64,000 nucleotides of DNA from Smittium mucronatum. Its lineage: Eukaryota > Kickxellomycota > Harpellomycetes > Harpellales > Legeriomycetaceae. Location of the stretch: NCBI GenBank assembly GCA_001953115.1, contig LSSL01007762.1, positions 1-64,000 of the forward strand, given 5' to 3'. A program made the translations under genes and the position numbers. Below are positions 13,038-23,200 of the stretch, one piece after another. The notes under the pieces were generated by a model. It made no database searches. It was not told where the DNA came from and was given only the letters and a program-made list of their open reading frames with translations. The first letter of the stretch is position 1. Every line of letters starts with the position of its first letter.

Positions 13038-16000
13038 ATATTTTGAAGGGTAATTTGGCTTTCCTATTAAATTTGCATTGAATCCTAAGCCTGATTTGCA
13101 TTTTTTAAAAAGTATATAACATATGCTAAGCTCATTAACCGACTAACTTTATCTTTTCAGGGCATTTTAGTTTTACTTTTTCAATAATTTATAGCATAAC
13201 GCATCAAAAATAAAACCGATGGAATTGAAGAATGATTATTTCAGCAAGTTTATAACCCTAGAAATAATAATAAGGTTAAAATATTAAATTCTACGATTTG
13301 TATTGCTTTCATTATATTTCAAAACGAGAAACTGAGGGAAAATTATGGAATCAACGGAATAACAGAAACATTGTTGAAAAGTAAAATATCAATAAGAAAT
13401 TTACTATTCATTTTAATAATAAAATCTTGAAATAAATGTCATAAAAGGTAAAAATTATGTCATAAAAAAAAAGATCTAGTGGAATTGTTATCTTACATAT
13501 TAGAGTTCCTTTTCGATTTCCAAATTCAAGATTAAAATTAAACATAATATTCTGACGCATATACCCAAATAATATTGCCCTTAGAATCCAGAAATTCGAA
13601 ATAGGAGAGACGTTTTCATTATGTTTAAATACTTTTTGAATCTTAAAACCACAAAAAGCCCATCATTATAATAAGGTCTCCATTAAATTGATAATTAAAG
13701 CTTATCAATTCAGACTTAATGGGAGCAAACAGGTAAATCTAAAAAAACATTAACTTTCCAATATTTGATTCTACTGAGCTATAAATTATACTACGAAGAA
13801 AATTAAATGTATTTAGCTTTTTTAGTTATTTTATAAAATATTAAATTAAACCATATCCACACGGCTGTAATCTGGAAGAAAACCTTCAAATTTAATCAGT
13901 TCATAAATTGGATCGAAATATCGCTCAATTTTCCTAAAAACTTTAAAAAAAGGGCTAAGTTTATCAATAATACTTTTATTTTACTTTGGGATTAAAAATT
14001 CTTTTTTGGAAAAATGCCTACTCTTTGATCATAAATATATTTCTTGGAAAATAAATGAATATTATTAATCGTATAATTGGAAAATTTTTTAGAAAATGAA
14101 ATTTATTTGAATAGATAGGCTGATTTCAGTTAGCTGGCAACTTTGTAGACGAAGTTTTTTAAATGGAAAAATACTATCTGTTTTTTTTTCAATTGAAATG
14201 AAAATCCAACTAAATTATTTTATTAAGAGGAATTTTACAAATTCAGCATATATATTTGGAATAATAACACAAGCGGAGATGTTAAATAGACTGAATTAAG
14301 TTTACATCAGCCGATTTATTGTGTATTTTAGAACATGTTGATTTTCTACGAAAAAAAAAACAGCATCTTATCTTAATATATGATATATAATAGTATTTTA
14401 GTTGGTGTGGAATGGTTGGAACTTCAATGTAGCTGCCATAGAACTGGCAAGTTTTCCGAATGATAATATCAGCGAGTTTTTGAATTTTACATTTATGCTT
14501 TCAGAAAAATGGATCTTATATTCTGGTTTTATCTATAAATGTAAACCCTAAATTTTCAGTTGATACGAAAGAGTAGATAGGATGGATTCAATAAATTTAA
14601 TGAAAAAGATAAAAAATATTAATAAATCCCGATCACAAAAGTTATTTTGGTATTTGTGTTATTAATAAACTTTTGTTAAATAAATGAAAAGTATTTTCTG
14701 AAAATTTTCTAAAACAAAAAGTTTTAGAACCAATGTATTTTTTTTAAAAAAACTTAGCCAACTTTTTTTGATATAAATCAATAGATTTAGAATGCAAGTT
14801 TGAAAAGTGATTTAATTATGATGGTTTCTCGAAGAAAAATGGCGAATATTACATATTAGTGTTTGAATACATTTATGAATGTGGAAGTTGCTTTTTCAAT
14901 AAAAAAAAACCTCAAAACGATCTGTTATCTAATAATTTGAAAATAATGGGCTAAAAATGTTAACCGCTCAGTTTATTATAAACCAAAAAATTCGTTTTAT
15001 TTTTTAAAAAAATGAATAAAACCCTGACTCAGCCTTGGTTATATTTTTGGAATATTTAAAATATATTGTAGATGTTTCTTTTCCTTCTTGTAATTTAAAA
15101 CTTAAGCCTAGGTAATTTGTAATTTATAATTTATCGATTTTCTTTCAAATAAAAACATTTTTACCATTTACAAAGCTATTTTTAATTCAAGGTATTATTT
15201 TCGAAACTCGGCATATAAATTTTTTTCTCATTATGAAAAAATGCCTTATTACTACAAGCTCGATTTTATAAACTGAATTTGATACTTTTAAAATTGATTA
15301 TATTTATTAAGACATCCAGATTACACAACTACTAAGTTCTCAATACTTTCTATTATGGTAGATGATTTTTTGCAAATTATGAGAAGAAAGACTATTCGAA
15401 AAAGTGATAGAAAAAAACCGTGCAAGGTGTAGGAAAGATTGATAGTCTAAGCATAATTATTTGCTTTGTGAATCCACCAGATAAAATTTCAAGAAAAGTT
15501 GGTGTCTTATTGAATGTCCTTGATAGTTACTTGGGTTATTATAAAGGTGAGATTGATTTTCTACCAACATTCAACAAATAGTTTTAAATTTGACAAACGA
15601 TACTAAAATTACTTAAATATGATTGGATGGCGATTTTTCTAGTTATTTCACTCTTTTGTGACCAATCTGATAGTTTTGAAATAAAATACCCTATAAAGAT
15701 ATAAAAATGTAGCTAGTATAATCCTTATAACTCCAACTCTCCAATTTTTTATTGAAATATATTTATTTATAATGGTCTTATAATCAATATGGTATAAAAA
15801 TATTTTTATTAAAATAAAATGAAATAAATATTGTACGTAAATAATTTCTGGAAATAGAATGCTGTAGACAGAAAATATTAGCTGTAATGGTTTTGGATGT
15901 GGGGTAATGAAGTTGTATTGATGTTTAAAATTAAAAGCCCCAAAAACCCACGTTTATAAAATCAATGTTTTATATGATATCCATTTGGTTTATTTGTTTT

Positions 16001-16639
16001 AAAGAGTGATTCAAGCGGACAAAAACACCCGGACGAAGTTTAGAAGTATCTTTTTGCCCCCGCAAAAATTTATTGTTTTTGCAAGGAAATGGGGTCTATG
16101 ACGACATCTTAAATGATTTCATAAGATGAAAACTCTTTTATTACTAATTATAAATAGATGCATGAAAAATTGACAACATTCCGCCTACAATATCCGAATT
16201 ATGTTTCAAATAAGACTGATAATTATATTAATTTTTTACACAGATAAATAAAAAATAAGATAATTCAAAAATAGAAAATAATCTTATTCTTGGGTTCTGA
16301 AATAGATATGCTACAATAGTCTTACAGGGTAATTATATCAAATAAAAACCAGTTTTTGTAATAATAAACAAGATTGAGTATATTTAAGTCTCTGCCAATA
16401 AAAAATCGATTAATATAAGGAAATATAAGGAGGTTTTTCCCTTAAACAACCAGTGGACTAATTTGTGCCAATATTTTACTATCTAAAATAACATTATATT
16501 GACATCCATATTAGATAATGAGGTTTAATTAGCTAAATTGTTTCAGTTTATAGATAAAGTCTCCAAAATTTTAGCCAATTGGAATCATTTAATTTTTTTC
16601 GATTACTCCTAAATGTCCCTGAAACTAAACCGTAATAAT

Positions 16640-16900
16640 AATTATGTTTACGAGGTAGTTAGCTTTTCCATCGCTTACAGATTATCTCATGGAATCATTC
16701 ATTATCAATATTTATTTTTATTTTAAATGTACATGTATTTAGATTCTATGGCTAATTTTTTGGGGTTGTAATTCAGTTTATACAAAAATACGCAATCCAA
16801 AGTATTTCGCATTTCAGGTGACAGAAGAGTTAATACTTTAGTCCTTTACTGAGAGGCGACTTATCTGAGCCATCATTGATACCCAGAACCTATAATAATT
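16640..16900. other. Short spacer between repeat A and DIRS-like relic
   Basis: Alignment with copies B and C stops at about 16.64 kb, and no protein motif is visible until about 17.0 kb. Confidence 0.5.
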
Positions 16901-17990
16901 TGATTATTATAATACAAATTTAAAGTTAATTAACAACCCGATTTATATTACCAAACGAGATTTCTCTACTATAAAATGCTATCTCACTTAATAAACCTAG
17001 ATGTTAAGCATTAAAAGCCGAGATCCTATCAGTGATGAATAAGCATAATGATTTCAAAATGCAAGAGTATCTAGGTGTTACGGAAAATATAAATCCGAAT
17101 AAACCCTCCAAAGGCTCGAAAAATAAAGAAATCTATTTTATCCGGCCATAATAAATATTTTTAAACAAGTATAAAACCATTGTGGTTTATAAAAAGTCAA
17201 TTTGATCTCAGAATTGATAGGTTGTATGGGAAGTGACAATTTGAAATTATAATCCCGAAGAATAATAATTCCTTTGTAGAATCCAACTTTTTTCTTAGAT
17301 ACCCCTAATTATGGCGCAAGTACATGTACATAGAAAACACGATCAATTACTAATCTTTTTATTTTTATCAACACTATTTGAAACCGGGAAAACAGAAGCA
17401 AAGCCGATTGATTGCATTGATTTGCAGTAGATATCAACTGCTAAAACAAAGAGCTTCCAAAAAAAGATATATTACATCTCTTTTGACACTACTAAAAAAA
17501 GAAAAGAAATCGGCCGAAATTACTGTTTATATAATGAAAAATTATCAAATTTTAATAATGAAAATTGATTTGCAGTTAGATTTAACCAAAATATTAACTC
17601 ACTACAAATCCGTATAATAAAAATAAATTTCTAATTTTTAAAAAAGGCTTCATTTCAAAATAGGAAGGTTACAATTAGGATATCAGCCTGCATTTATTTT
17701 AGACAATTGGCAAAAGAAACCAGCCAATATTTTTTATCGAGCGTTACACCATAAATCCACGAATGCCAACACTATAGCGAGTGTCTTTTTAATCCCAAAT
17801 TATAACCCCGCTTTGTTAATTTTAGCCATTTGAAGCCAAGATATTACATGATTTATTACAAACCCCAAAAATAGTCAAACAGATGATTGTATGTTTTGAA
17901 ATAGGAAATGTGCACTGGACTTAAAGGGTGATAAGCTGAACCAATTATTGCAATGAAAATCATTTTTATCTTTCGGGAATTGAGAGGTAG
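16900..17990 (+). pseudogene. DIRS-type retrotransposon relic (probable)
   Basis: Several plus-strand open stretches with protein-like composition follow one another in a consistent order. At 17031-17147 one reads MNKHNDFKMQEYLGVTENIN, where YLG followed by a proline/lysine segment recalls the end of a reverse-transcriptase palm. At about 17312-17620 a frame broken by only two stops includes STLFETGKTEAKPIDCIDLQ and KKIYYISFDTTKKRKEIG. At 17642-17832 an open stretch of 64 codons includes FILDNWQKKPANIFYRALHH and then ASVFLIPNYNPALLI. A 'PPW-N-L-I' segment followed by 'A-x-x-I/V-x-P-x-W/Y-x-x-A' is known downstream of RNase H in DIRS elements. The assignment is inference from motif order; the coding origin is better supported than the family. 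A different frame at 17378-17617 is open for 79 codons but reads less like protein. The relic ends about 200 bases before the transcription factor gene. Confidence 0.4.
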
Positions 17991-18073
17991 TGACGCGTAA
18001 AAACACCATTATTAATTTTTTTAAATCTCTAGATCTATTGAATAAAATGAATGCTTGTTGAATGGCGAATAAC

Positions 18074-18083
18074 TATATATATA
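18074..18083 (+). promoter_or_regulatory. Possible TATA element
   Basis: TATATATATA lies about 127 bases before the start codon of the transcription factor gene. Such strings are common by chance at this base composition, so support comes only from position. Confidence 0.25.
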
Positions 18084-18198
18084 CTGTCAATATTACCATT
18101 AAATGAGTGGCTTGATACTTTTCCAAAATTCCCATTTAATGCTAATATTAACAACTAAAAGCAATTTAGTACTATATACAACCTTTTTACAATATATC

Positions 18199-18213
18199 AT
18201 GATTACAGTATGA
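18199..18213 (+). promoter_or_regulatory. Four-codon upstream ORF overlapping the start
   Basis: ATG ATT ACA GTA TGA runs in another frame, and its stop codon overlaps the main ATG as ATGA. If the transcript begins upstream of it, scanning ribosomes meet this ATG first, so it could reduce translation of the main protein. It is short enough to be chance. Confidence 0.3.
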
Positions 18214-20886
18214 AAAATTTAAATGATATACATCCAAGAAGGGTGGTTTCAAACAACAATCTTTTCGAATATTCCGGAAATATTCAATTTAAGGCTATAG
18301 GGAGAGGGTATGCATTTTACGCTTGTGATTCCTGCAGAAGAAAAAGAATACGATGTGATGGGACTCGTCCTATCTGTAGCATATGCAAAAACTCGGATAG
18401 AATATGCTGCTACAAAAAAGCTATCTCTACCACTACTGGAGAGGAAACTATAAATATCGATAAATCACTATACAATATAAACAAAAAGCTGGAGCTTCTA
18501 CGTTCCAACCCTGATAAATTAGGTTGGTTCTAATTTATAACTTTTTATAAAGGGTTAAACGTTTTATGACCCAGATGTAACAACTTTATATCTAAATATA
18601 AATTAAATTTTCTAAAGTTTAAGTTCTAATATTATTTTCAAAATATTTATAGAGTCTCTTGAATCGATATATCTTCTTGAGCTGGGATACCTTCATATAA
18701 GAAATGAGGTATTTATAACAGCAATGGATACTTTTTTCACCAAATCTATCCTGTCTTTTCCTTTAAGTAAAGGCGTTTTCCTCTCAAGATTAAAGAAAAA
18801 ATCCATTCCCGAATACATGAAGTTTTCTCTTCTCTCATTATGTGCTAAACTAATAAACAATCCCCGTTATTTTAAGGGAAACACTAATTTAGTTGGTTCT
18901 AGATATGCCGATAAGGCGTTTGAAATGTTGAAGGCAACCCCAGGTGAAATATCAACGGATAAAATTTATACTTCATTAATATTGTCCTTACAATATGCTA
19001 ACTTTTCCAAATTAAATCATGCAATTTACTTACTAGGTAAGATATTATTGCATCTGTAAACATCCATACCCTTTATACAATATTTTTAAAGAAATAATCA
19101 TATCTAAATATATTTTTTATGTTTTAACGACTAAATATGAATAAAAATGTTTCTAGAATTGGCCACAAGGTAATTGATCCAATATTTTTGTATGTCTTCT
19201 ATCGAGTTATAATAATTAATTAAAGGATATTCATGATATTACCTATTTTCCTTTAGGTATAGCTTTATTCTCAGGCTGCACCATATTGATGTTTCTACTT
19301 CTACAAAGGTTTTATCTTGCTCAGATTGGATAGAAAAGGAGTATAAAAGGAGAGTTTGGTGGTTGACTTATTTAGTCAACATTTCACTTAATCTTAGTTT
19401 AGGTATCCCGAACCCGATAGTAAATGATGATATATGTGTTGACTTGCCATCTAAAGATTTTTTTTATATGAGCTGTGATCCACAAACTCATAGCAAAATT
19501 GCGGAATCTTTTAATGTTGAAAATTCCAGCTTGGAAAATAATACAGATGAATACTGGTTGATAATCAAGGCTTATATTGAAATTAAATATGTGTCCGACT
19601 TCATAAGCAGAGTAGAATTAAAGAGATTTAGATCAAAAGGCTTGGGTATTATCAATTTCGATAATTTGAGAGAAAGGATTGATAAGTATGAAAAGCTTCA
19701 CAATTCGCATTTTGAAAATTTTATAATCGATTCCTCTCTCTTTTCGCCAGAAATTAACCAAAAGTCTAAATTTCATAACAAATATTTCTCATTCTTTCTG
19801 TCTAGTCTTATCTACAAACTAGCAAAGCTTTTACTTTACAGATCTCGAATAAATATAAAATCACTATCACGAAAATTTCTGATTAGCGTTAGACTTTCCA
19901 AGAACATCTGCGTTTCACTTTCAATTGAAATTTGTAGGCTATTAAGCTGGTCAAATAAATACCTATGTGTATCCCATTGCTATATAGATATTTTTTTTGC
20001 ACTATCATCTGCGGGTAGTATTATATCAAATGCAATCGAAATTAAGGACCACCCTCAGTATCAAGACATAAAGTTGCATTATGATGGTTTTCCAACAGAA
20101 TTTGAAAAATATTTTGACCATTCATTGGTTGCATATATGTACAGAGACTTTGTTATGCAAGGAAGAAGAGTATATTTAAAAGCCTTACCATTCAACAAGC
20201 CCCTAATTAGCCATTTTCCTGAATTGATATTCAGTCGGATTACGAACCTTGATGTTAATATTTGGTTTGTGGCTCCTACAACATCACCACTTGCCTTTAA
20301 ATGCTGCTCTGTTAGCAGTTCAAGTCCTTTATACGAAAACTTATTCATCGCCAATTGGGGCAAATTGGGAATATTAAACTTTATAAACGACAAATCTTTA
20401 GAGAATAATTATTTTGAGCTCATTGATGACCCACTACTAGACAATAGATCTGAACTCGAATTTTCAAAAAGTGAAAGAGAAATATTTAAAGAAACTTCTA
20501 ATAGAAAGCGACGATACGTCTCCAATCCATCTTGCTATGATATTGTGAACGGAAATACCAAGCATAAACATGGTGGCACATCAATATACAGCTCACCTGT
20601 TGTTTTTCCGAAGTTAGGAATCAACTTACCATTATCACAAGAATTTACCCCGATGGGCAATAGAAATCCCATAACCATATTTTCTGCAGACTCAAAGCCA
20701 AAAATGGGTGTCAATCCTTTTCATCTTTATGATATAGATGACATCGAAAAAGCTAAGGACCATTCAGCTTCCTCTATTACCTCACAAACAGAATTTTATT
20801 CAAGTGACACCAGCAATTTAAAGGGATTGAAGACCAAAAAAGATTCTAGATTTTCAATTGAGTTCCTACTCAATTCGAGAAAATGA
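18210..20886 (+). CDS. Zn(II)2Cys6 fungal-specific transcription factor, four exons
   Basis: The gene joins 18210-18522, 18653-19036, 19157-19169 and 19257-20886: 2340 bases, 779 residues and a TGA stop. The frame holds across all three GT-AG introns. Residues 39-66 form C-x2-C-x6-C-x6-C-x2-C-x6-C with a basic RRKRIR segment, the exact zinc-cluster pattern of Gal4-type DNA-binding proteins. The fungal-specific regulatory domain starts in exon 2 (LESIYLLELGYLHI) and runs through the microexon into exon 4, where KRRVWW (267-272) and LGIPNPIVNDDICVDLP (285-301) match its best-conserved part. The C-terminal third is polar, with a basic NRKRRY patch and serine-rich stretches, typical of an activation or regulatory tail. 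Such proteins act in the nucleus on paired CGG-like sites. The start is the first in-frame ATG after a TAA at 18156. No cluster partners are visible, so the pathway is unknown. Confidence 0.92.
18523..18652 (+). other. Intron 1
   Basis: 130 bases, donor GTTGGT and acceptor TTTATAG, with a good branch candidate TTCTAAT about 25 bases before the acceptor. Reading through instead of splicing meets TAA after three codons. Splicing joins G to AG to make a glutamate codon and places LESLESIYLLEL in frame. The donor is weaker than those of introns 2 and 3, so an alternative donor cannot be excluded. Confidence 0.75.
19037..19156 (+). other. Intron 2
   Basis: 120 bases, donor GTAAGA after AG (strong U1 match) and acceptor TTTCTAG. 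Read-through adds a few residues and then stops at 19057. The intron is phase 1 and leads to the 13-base exon 3. Confidence 0.85.
19157..19169 (+). other. Exon 3, a 13-base microexon
   Basis: The exon AATTGGCCACAAG is flanked by TTCTAG and GTAATT. With one base from exon 2 and one from exon 4 it makes five codons, ELATR. The joined protein reads AIYLLELATRYSFILRLHHI, which restores the 'Y-L-x-x-A-x-R-x-x-x-x-L-x-L-H' helix known in the fungal-specific domain. Skipping the microexon would shift the frame, so it must be included to make the full protein. Confidence 0.85.
19170..19256 (+). other. Intron 3
   Basis: 87 bases, donor GTAATT, acceptor TTTCCTTTAG with a pyrimidine tract. Phase 2; the split codon becomes AGG (arginine 237). 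Confidence 0.85.
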
Positions 20887-21509
20887 TTCATTCGCTACCA
20901 TTATAGTTTTAATGTTTCTTGTAAGCGTTAATCTTCAATACTGAATATTGATTGTATTTATAATCTTAATGTATATATGCTCTGTATATTAAAAAAGAGT
21001 TTATTAACTAATAATGTAAATTATTATATCGAATTTGTAAAATGAATAACCACAAACATCTACCTCATTACACTGGATTTTAAACTGTTAATTTACTCAA
21101 CTATTTATCATTTTCATTTAATTATTGCACTTATAAAATTCTCTTTAACTCAAATTTTTTTACAACAATAAATACCTTCATTTTATATATATTATAACGT
21201 TTTACTCTATCTTTGAATCTACTCACACAGCTATTCATTATTTAATTCCACTTTTTGATGAGATTTTGGCTTTGTCTTAGTGAATTTTTTTGACATCTGG
21301 ATGATATTTTTTTAAAACTTGAGAACTTATAATCTTTGTGAACTTGGCGCATTTTTGTTTACCAACGCTTATCCGCTAATTTTTTTTTACTAAACCAGAA
21401 ATGGTAAAAGCTTTGGCACTTTAAATTTAAACTTTTTTTTTTCTGAGACGTGTTTGAAATTCAGAATATTCTCTGTTGAACTAAGATATGATAGCAAAAG
21501 TTGTCAGTA
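20887..21509. other. 3' flank of the transcription factor gene
   Basis: Probably carries the 3' untranslated region and polyadenylation site. There is no perfect AATAAA close to the stop; T-rich and TATATA-type strings from about 20950 are possible fungal-style signals. I see no other feature. Confidence 0.4.
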
Positions 21510-21682
21510 CAGAAGAGCTACAGGACATTTCGCCTAATTTTTAAACTTATTAAACCCCTGAATTAATAAAATACCATCCTTTAAAAACAAACTATTTCTG
21601 TAAAAATACATTTTTTTGTTGATTTTTCAAAATTGAGATTCTATTGGGCAAAAATTAGGCAAAATTTCCGGTAGGTCCTCAG
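21510..21682. mobile_element. Miniature inverted-repeat element, mariner type
   Basis: A 173-bp segment is bounded by terminal inverted repeats 33 bases long (21510-21542 and 21650-21682) matching at 27 of 33 positions, the inner 11 (GCCTAATTTTT) being exact. The left end is preceded by TA, the target of Tc1/mariner elements; the right flank is TC, so one target copy would have mutated. There is no coding capacity. The A/T-rich centre and length are typical of a non-autonomous miniature element. The superfamily is inferred from the TA and the repeat length only. Confidence 0.65.
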
Positions 21683-22620
21683 TCACGTCATCTTACAAAA
21701 TGCATTTTAATAATCAAATATTTGGATCTATCCGCAAAAAAAAACTACGATGTTACCGTTTTTTCTTACTTTAGTCTTATTTGCAACATGCCTAATTTAA
21801 AGCAGTTTAGATTGCACAACTGGTTAAATTTGATTTAAATAATTCTGGTATATCTATAGACTTTCTTATATTGATGTCTTCATATGCGATTATTTTTGGA
21901 TTTTTTTACTCAATAACCAAAATTTTAATCTTATCCGTGCGACCCCCCTCCCGTTTATCTTGAAAATTCGAAATTTATGTTATAATAATTATCTGAAATA
22001 ATATTTATCATCATCTTGGTAACGAAAATAACTATGTGTATTTTTGTGTTAAATTTCATATGCTTTGATATAATTATATCCGCTCATATTGTGAATCACA
22101 AATGGACCGATAATGTATTCAAAAAAAAATAATCAATATCTGAAATTGCCGCAATCTATCCAAATAAAATACCATTATAGAAATATTCACTCAATAATAT
22201 ATCTGAATTGTGTGGGTAATCTACATATTAGTCAAAAATTAAAAATATTTTCATTGCCAAAGTATTGAAATGTATTACATAACCGTTTTTTTTTAGTTTA
22301 ATCAACTTTTTTAATCTCTTTCCTCAAAATTCAAGTAGTATATACCATTATTTAGGTAAATTATTGACTTAAAATAAACTTAAAATATCTGTTATATATT
22401 TAAACGTAAAAGGAAAACTGCAACCTGCGCTTTGAAGCTTTAATATATATTTTTTGGAGATACCATAAAATTTTCTAGTCTTTTCATAAAATTTACCTTT
22501 TAAAATTTTTCATCTCTTATTACTAAGTTTTTTTGATTTAAAATAATCAATTTTTTCTTATTTTAGAATATATGATGTAGAAAATGATAATTTCGAGGTA
22601 TTAAGTAGTATTTTTTATTT
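21683..22620. other. Non-genic A+T-rich sequence
   Basis: Nothing recognisable on either strand. The last part becomes T-rich and runs into the SINE-like element. Confidence 0.5.
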
Positions 22621-22621
22621 T

Positions 22622-23200
22622 TTTGTATCACGGAATTTTATTGTAAGATAGCGTCATTAAAAACTATACTAAAAAAATATGAAAAAAAGAAAAAATCGTA
22701 TAGAAAAGACTATTATCCTAACTACAATAAGATCCTCTGCCGGACTACCGGCTGCGTACCTATGGGAAAAGGGTGCAATCTATCAACCACCAAATAATAC
22801 CCTGACATTGCTTCAAGTAGTTGTATGACTGAGGTTACATGCAGTCAAGAATTAAGCTTTTTGTCAATGAACAATAGTTCATTGAAACTACTAAGCTCCT
22901 AGTCAGAGCCTACTTCTAAAAGGATTAATAAAAATAGGCCCCTACCCAAACATGTTTTTGATCGACATGGCTTTCCTACAAATCGCTGTTAGACACTGAG
23001 ATTCATCTGACTATCGAATGCTGGACTTATGGACCAGTGTATGTCTCAGCTGTGCTAAACGATCGGTTCCTTTTGTTTCTAGATGGTCCTACTCTGGAAT
23101 CGAAGCCCTCCTAATTTCTATGCACTGTCTCCACTACTCCCAACCAAGAATAGAACAACACCGTGTGGGATTTTGATCTAGTGTGTATCAAAAATTATAC
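22622..23200 (-). mobile_element. SINE-like element, copy 1
   Basis: This block has visibly higher G+C than its surroundings and matches 61750-62330 over its whole length in the same orientation at roughly three quarters identity by eye. It has no open frame. On the minus strand a pol III B-box-like string GCTTCGATTCC lies at 23096-23106, and upstream of it, at 23137-23150, TTCTTGGTTGGGAG matches 12 of 14 bases of the 5S rRNA internal control region (TACTTGGATGGGAG, from memory). The minus-strand 3' end runs into T-rich sequence that could stop pol III. These points suggest a pol III-transcribed SINE with a tRNA-like or 5S-like head. A decayed protein-coding or other non-autonomous element remains possible. 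Confidence 0.55.
22864..22885. repeat. 9-bp hairpin within the SINE-like element
   Basis: TCAATGAAC and GTTCATTGA are exact complements around a four-base loop AATA. The second copy near 61995-62017 keeps the structure with a single change in one arm. Confidence 0.75.

Larger units (their letters stand above)
10540..16640. repeat. Large dispersed repeat, copy A
   Basis: This segment aligns by eye, in the same order and orientation, with 45.4-50.4 kb (copy B) and 57.5-64.0 kb (copy C). Matching landmarks include 10.95 kb with 46.03 kb; 12.33 with 46.65 and 58.85; 12.6 with 46.94 and 59.27; 13.87 with 48.24 and 60.59; 15.3 with 49.1 and 62.6; and 16.3-16.6 with 63.6-63.9. A is clearly more diverged from B and C than their central block is from each other. 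Copy A carries about 0.5-0.8 kb of extra sequence between 11.0 and 12.3 kb, probably a nested small repeat. In copies A, B and C the same minus-strand frame can be read near 15.9, 49.7 and 63.2 kb, which hints at a decayed coding element. The element class is unknown and its outer ends are approximate. Confidence 0.75.

Noticed and set aside
17378..17617. 79-codon plus-strand open frame
   Set aside because: A neighbouring frame over the same bases reads more like protein and connects with further relic pieces; this frame is lysine-rich and unrecognised, so it is treated as a shadow of the DIRS-like relic.
18551..18556. GGGTTAA-type string in intron 1 as a piggyBac end
   Set aside because: No partner end or target duplication nearby; chance match.
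20079..20393. 104-codon open frame on the minus strand
   Set aside because: It lies wholly antisense to exon 4 of the transcription factor, which has the recognised domain; the antisense frame has no family resemblance.
23096..23150. A tRNA or 5S rRNA gene on the minus strand
   Set aside because: Only control-region-like strings are present; the stems of a tRNA or the rest of 5S rRNA cannot be drawn, so it is at most a SINE head.
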